DNA of 54,048 bases from assembly GCF_028330765.1 (NCBI RefSeq), contig NZ_JAQMTY010000176.1:1-54048 (forward strand). The letters are read 5' to 3'. The DNA is from Spirulina subsalsa CS-330 (GTDB lineage Bacteria > Cyanobacteriota > Cyanobacteriia > Cyanobacteriales > Spirulinaceae). Made by a program: the position numbers and the translations under genes. Positions 51,062-54,048 of the stretch are shown here, one piece after another. Position 1 is the first letter of the stretch. Each line of letters opens with the position of its first letter. The notes under the pieces are model-generated. The model saw only the letters and a list, made by a program, of their open reading frames with translations. It did not search any database and was not told the origin of the DNA.

Positions 51062-54048
51062 ATGTTCCGCACCCGCACTACCCTCCTGACCCTCTTAGTC
51101 CTTTTGGTTTCGCCTGCGATCGCCCGTGCCGAGGGGAGCGTTGATTTAATCCGAAATGGGGGCGATCGTCCTTATCTCCTCTACCGCGACACCCCTGACC
51201 CAGACTCCGGCAACATTTCCCGTGAGCCAATCATCAAAGTCTATGCACAAGCGGGTGAAACTATCTATATGGGATCATCCGCAGTTGGTGTAGGTCAGGG
51301 CCTTACTGATTCTGCTGGTAACGGGGTCTGGATCAGATATCGCCGCGCTGGTGAAACGGAGTGGACATCATGTGACAACACTTTAGGTTTTATCGCCAAT
51401 CGAGATCAAGAGCTTGCCGGCCCCGACCCTGACGGGACGAAAGGCGGCTATAAACCCTGTGAAATACCATCCACAGCAACAACTACAAATGGTATCTGGG
51501 AAGTTCAGTTCATTAGCCCTAAACCCGATGCTCCTGATGGATCGACCTATGCTCCTCAAAATCCTGAGACGTGTAGCAGAACTGATTGGTGTCAAATCCC
51601 AGGGGTCGAAGCATACGAAGATGATTTTTTTGTTGCCGCATGGGATGTCACCGTTAAGGAAGCCCCCAAAGGCCGAGTGTTTGCTAATTATCTGCCGCTG
51701 CGCGTTAGCACAACGGACACCACCAAAGAGATTGCATCTAAACTTATCACCCTCACCAAAGACGGCTATCAATATGAAGTAAACTTCAATAACCTTCAAC
51801 CTCAAGGATTTATATTCTTTGCCAACAACAAAGGATTTACCAGTGCCAATAATCCTCAGTTTAAGTCTGTCCAGCTCCCCGCCACCTTTCATAGCCCAGA
51901 GTTACCCGACAACCTAATTACTGACGATATCACCCACAAACTCTTCTTCAACATCCCCGACAATCAGACCAACGACGCCAGTATCCCAGGCGACTGGTGG
52001 TTACGAACACCCGATCCACCGCCCGATCCAGAGCAGTTTCGTTTTCAAGGGGAGGAAGGAACGGTCGGCCAAGCCGGAACCAATCCCCTCACCGGAGCCT
52101 TCTACTTTAATAACCCCTCTACAACCCGCAGGTTTACCTATCGCATCGGTCTTGATGTTGACCAAGACGGCATCATCACCACCAACGGACGGGATGTGAT
52201 CTTAATCGGTACGGCTGAAACAGGTGAGAACAAAGTGGAGTGGGACGGCAAAGATGGCCAGGGCAATCCTATTCCCGCTGGAGCGACTCCCTACCAAGCC
52301 ACCGTTACCCTCTTTGGTGGTGAGGCACACTTTCCACTCATGGATGTGGAAAAAAACCCTAATGGTCTGATTATCACCCGTTGTGATGAAGCAGTCCGCA
52401 CCAGTTGTGTTCCGAGTACAACGGCTCCTAATACCGTCTTTTACAACGATCTTGACCTAGGCGGTGGTCAAGCGATTTTGGGAACAAGCAGCGCCAGCGG
52501 TGCGCATAAGTGGACTGGGAGCGACCTTGGCTTTGGAGATCTTCGAGGCATTGATACCTGGGTTTCTATTCCGAGCCAATCGATTCCCCTCCAAGACTCG
52601 ATTATTATCAAACAAACCAACCTCGTTACGGATAAACAAGCGGTCGGCTCTGATTTCTTTCCTGGTGACGAGATTAACTACACTCTGACCGTTAAAAACA
52701 ACGGGCCGAGCGACCTCCTCCCCACCACCGCCAACGACCCCGCCACCGGCCCCCCCAGCGAAGATCGCGCCCTCGTGACGGATACCTTTCCCAGCGGCAT
52801 TGAAAATGTGACCTGGACTTGCACAATCAGCACCATTGCGGCCCCCAATACTCCCCTGCGCAATTGTGACACCGCCAGCGGTTCCGGTGATATTAGTGAG
52901 TATGTCAGCTTGGCTGCTGGGGAGCAGGCTAATTTTGCGATTACGGGGGCGATCGCATCCACCGTCACCGCTGGCACAACCATCACCAACAGCGCCACCT
53001 CCAGAGTCCCCAACGATGTCACCGACCCCAGCACCGACCCCAACAGCCAAAAAGACAACACAGACGATGCAGCGATCACCATCGGAACTCCAACCACAGC
53101 GGATTTAAGCTTAGACAAAACCGTCAGCGCGAACACAGTCGGCAGCACCACTACAGTCACCTATACGCTCACTGTTAACAATGCGGGAGAAGCAAATGTC
53201 ACGGGGGCCGCCGTTGTTGATGATGTGCCGGATACGCTGACCAATGTGCAATGGACTTGTACCGCCAGTGCAGGAAGTGCATGTGGTGCAGCGAGTGGGA
53301 CGGGGGATTTAAATACGACGGTTGATCTACCTAAAGATGGGTCAGCAGTCTACACCATTACAGGAGATGTACCGAGTACATTTAATGGGACATTAACCAA
53401 CAGTGCGGAAATCGTACCTCCGGCCGGAATCACCGACCCCACAACCAGCAATAACACCGGCAATGCACCGATTATCTTACCGGTGAATACTGCTGATTTA
53501 AGTCTGAATAAAACCGTCAGCGCGAACACAGTCGGCAGCACCACTACAGTCACCTATACACTCACTGTTAACAATGCGGGAGAAGCGAATGTCACGGGGG
53601 CTGCCGTTGTTGATGATGTGCCGGATACGTTGACCAATGTGCAATGGACTTGTACCGCGAGTTCAGGGAGTGCGTGTGGTGCAGCGAGTGGAACGGGGGA
53701 TTTAAATACGACGGCTGACCTTCAGAAAGATGGCTCAGCGATCTACACCATTACGGGGGATGTACCGAGTACATTTAATGGGACGCTGACAAATAATGCT
53801 AGTGTTGCGCCGCCTGCTGGAATTACTGATCCGAATAATGCGAATAACGATGATGCGGAAGATATTATTCTACCTCTCAACACAGCAGATTTAAGTCTGA
53901 ATAAAACCGTCAGCGCGAACACAGTCGGCAGCACCACTACAGTCACCTATACGCTCACTGTTAATAATGCGGGAGAAGCAAATGTCACGGGGGCTGCCGT
54001 TGTTGATGATGTGCCGGATACGTTGACCAATGTGCAATGGACTTGTAC
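51062..54048 (+). CDS. Large exported DUF11-repeat protein, 3' end beyond the window
   Basis: From ATG 51062 the frame stays open to the window edge (about 995 codons). A signal peptide (to ARA, about residue 26) starts the protein. After about 300 residues of unknown fold comes a FlgD-like Ig region (DVDQDGIITTNGRDVIL ... NKVEWDGKDGQG, about 365-410). DUF11-type domains follow from about 520 (NYTLTVKNNGPSD); from 53105 the same domain recurs with a period of 393 bp (131 residues): DLSLxKTVSANTVGSTT at 53105, 53498 and 53891. It is probably a surface or adhesin-like protein. HIP1 is rare in it. Confidence 0.85.
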   Translation, partial: MFRTRTTLLTLLVLLVSPAIARAEGSVDLIRNGGDRPYLLYRDTPDPDSGNISREPIIKVYAQAGETIYMGSSAVGVGQGLTDSAGNGVWIRYRRAGETEWTSCDNTLGFIANRDQELAGPDPDGTKGGYKPCEIPSTATTTNGIWEVQFISPKPDAPDGSTYAPQNPETCSRTDWCQIPGVEAYEDDFFVAAWDVTVKEAPKGRVFANYLPLRVSTTDTTKEIASKLITLTKDGYQYEVNFNNLQPQGFIFFANNKGFTSANNPQFKSVQLPATFHSPELPDNLITDDITHKLFFNIPDNQTNDASIPGDWWLRTPDPPPDPEQFRFQGEEGTVGQAGTNPLTGAFYFNNPSTTRRFTYRIGLDVDQDGIITTNGRDVILIGTAETGENKVEWDGKDGQGNPIPAGATPYQATVTLFGGEAHFPLMDVEKNPNGLIITRCDEAVRTSCVPSTTAPNTVFYNDLDLGGGQAILGTSSASGAHKWTGSDLGFGDLRGIDTWVSIPSQSIPLQDSIIIKQTNLVTDKQAVGSDFFPGDEINYTLTVKNNGPSDLLPTTANDPATGPPSEDRALVTDTFPSGIENVTWTCTISTIAAPNTPLRNCDTASGSGDISEYVSLAAGEQANFAITGAIASTVTAGTTITNSATSRVPNDVTDPSTDPNSQKDNTDDAAITIGTPTTADLSLDKTVSANTVGSTTTVTYTLTVNNAGEANVTGAAVVDDVPDTLTNVQWTCTASAGSACGAASGTGDLNTTVDLPKDGSAVYTITGDVPSTFNGTLTNSAEIVPPAGITDPTTSNNTGNAPIILPVNTADLSLNKTVSANTVGSTTTVTYTLTVNNAGEANVTGAAVVDDVPDTLTNVQWTCTASSGSACGAASGTGDLNTTADLQKDGSAIYTITGDVPSTFNGTLTNNASVAPPAGITDPNNANNDDAEDIILPLNTADLSLNKTVSANTVGSTTTVTYTLTVNNAGEANVTGAAVVDDVPDTLTNVQWTC
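53105..54048 (+). repeat. Tandem 393-bp DUF11 repeats
   Basis: Three copies start at about 53105, 53498 and 53891, the last cut by the window edge. The first 180 bp or so of each copy is almost identical, while the ends (for example VPPAGITDPTTSNN and APPAGITDPNNANN) differ, so the copies are homogenised in part. Confidence 0.9.

Overview
The window is chromosomal DNA from a cyanobacterium. Evidence: very dense HIP1 octamers (GCGATCGC) in most genes, a catalytically dead ClpR next to ClpP, a PhoU/SphS-like phosphate pair, a DUF1400 protein, a TPR-CHAT-type N-terminal domain, and several small proteins that look like cyanobacterial hypotheticals. Genus cannot be fixed from this sequence; nothing marks it as marine picocyanobacterial. 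No rRNA, tRNA or CRISPR array was recognised.

Layout. 1-300: 3' tail of a tnpB-type transposon with its right end. 300-6950: small membrane protein, ureD, comEC, a secreted protein, ahcY and a glycosyltransferase. 7140-10620: a 120-bp MITE that ends prmA, then serA and a glycine-rich membrane protein. 10846-14352: a large GAF-like protein of unknown role, a repeat-rich gap and an FHA-cyclase fusion. 14430-20184: agmatine-deiminase-like protein, hom, a diheme cytochrome with a MoxR ATPase, ribF and acylphosphatase. 20432-25499: DUF1400 protein, SPINDLY-type O-GlcNAc transferase, type IV pilin-like protein and a methyltransferase, all on the minus strand. 25676-30286: ggt, a 46-residue protein, aroQ, a HEAT-like protein, and the rpsP-KH-phoH operon.

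30380-33257 is a zinc uptake locus: znuA diverges from znuCB and each side has a Zur-box-like palindrome. 33265-40330 is an accessory island between znuB and clpR: a complete type I restriction-modification operon (hsdR-hsdM-hsdS), an orphan 81-residue CHAT-type N-terminal domain, an AbrB-type antitoxin whose VapC partner seems to be reduced to both ends around a MITE, and a PIN toxin with a small partner. HIP1 is sparse in the hsd genes, which fits acquisition.

40664-50941 returns to core genes: clpR-clpP, uvrC, a HAD hydrolase flanked by 76-bp inverted repeats, a small membrane protein, phoU and an SphS-like kinase, queE-queD (7-deazaguanine pathway), a secreted CAP-domain protein and thiG. 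51062 to the end is the 5' part of a large exported DUF11-repeat protein with near-identical 393-bp repeats, cut by the window edge.

No wholly new multi-gene system is proven. The best leads are the pilin/methyltransferase/O-GlcNAc transferase cluster, the decayed vapBC locus at the MITE, the HIP1 tandem array after queD, the metal-site-less ComEC domain and the large GAF-like protein.
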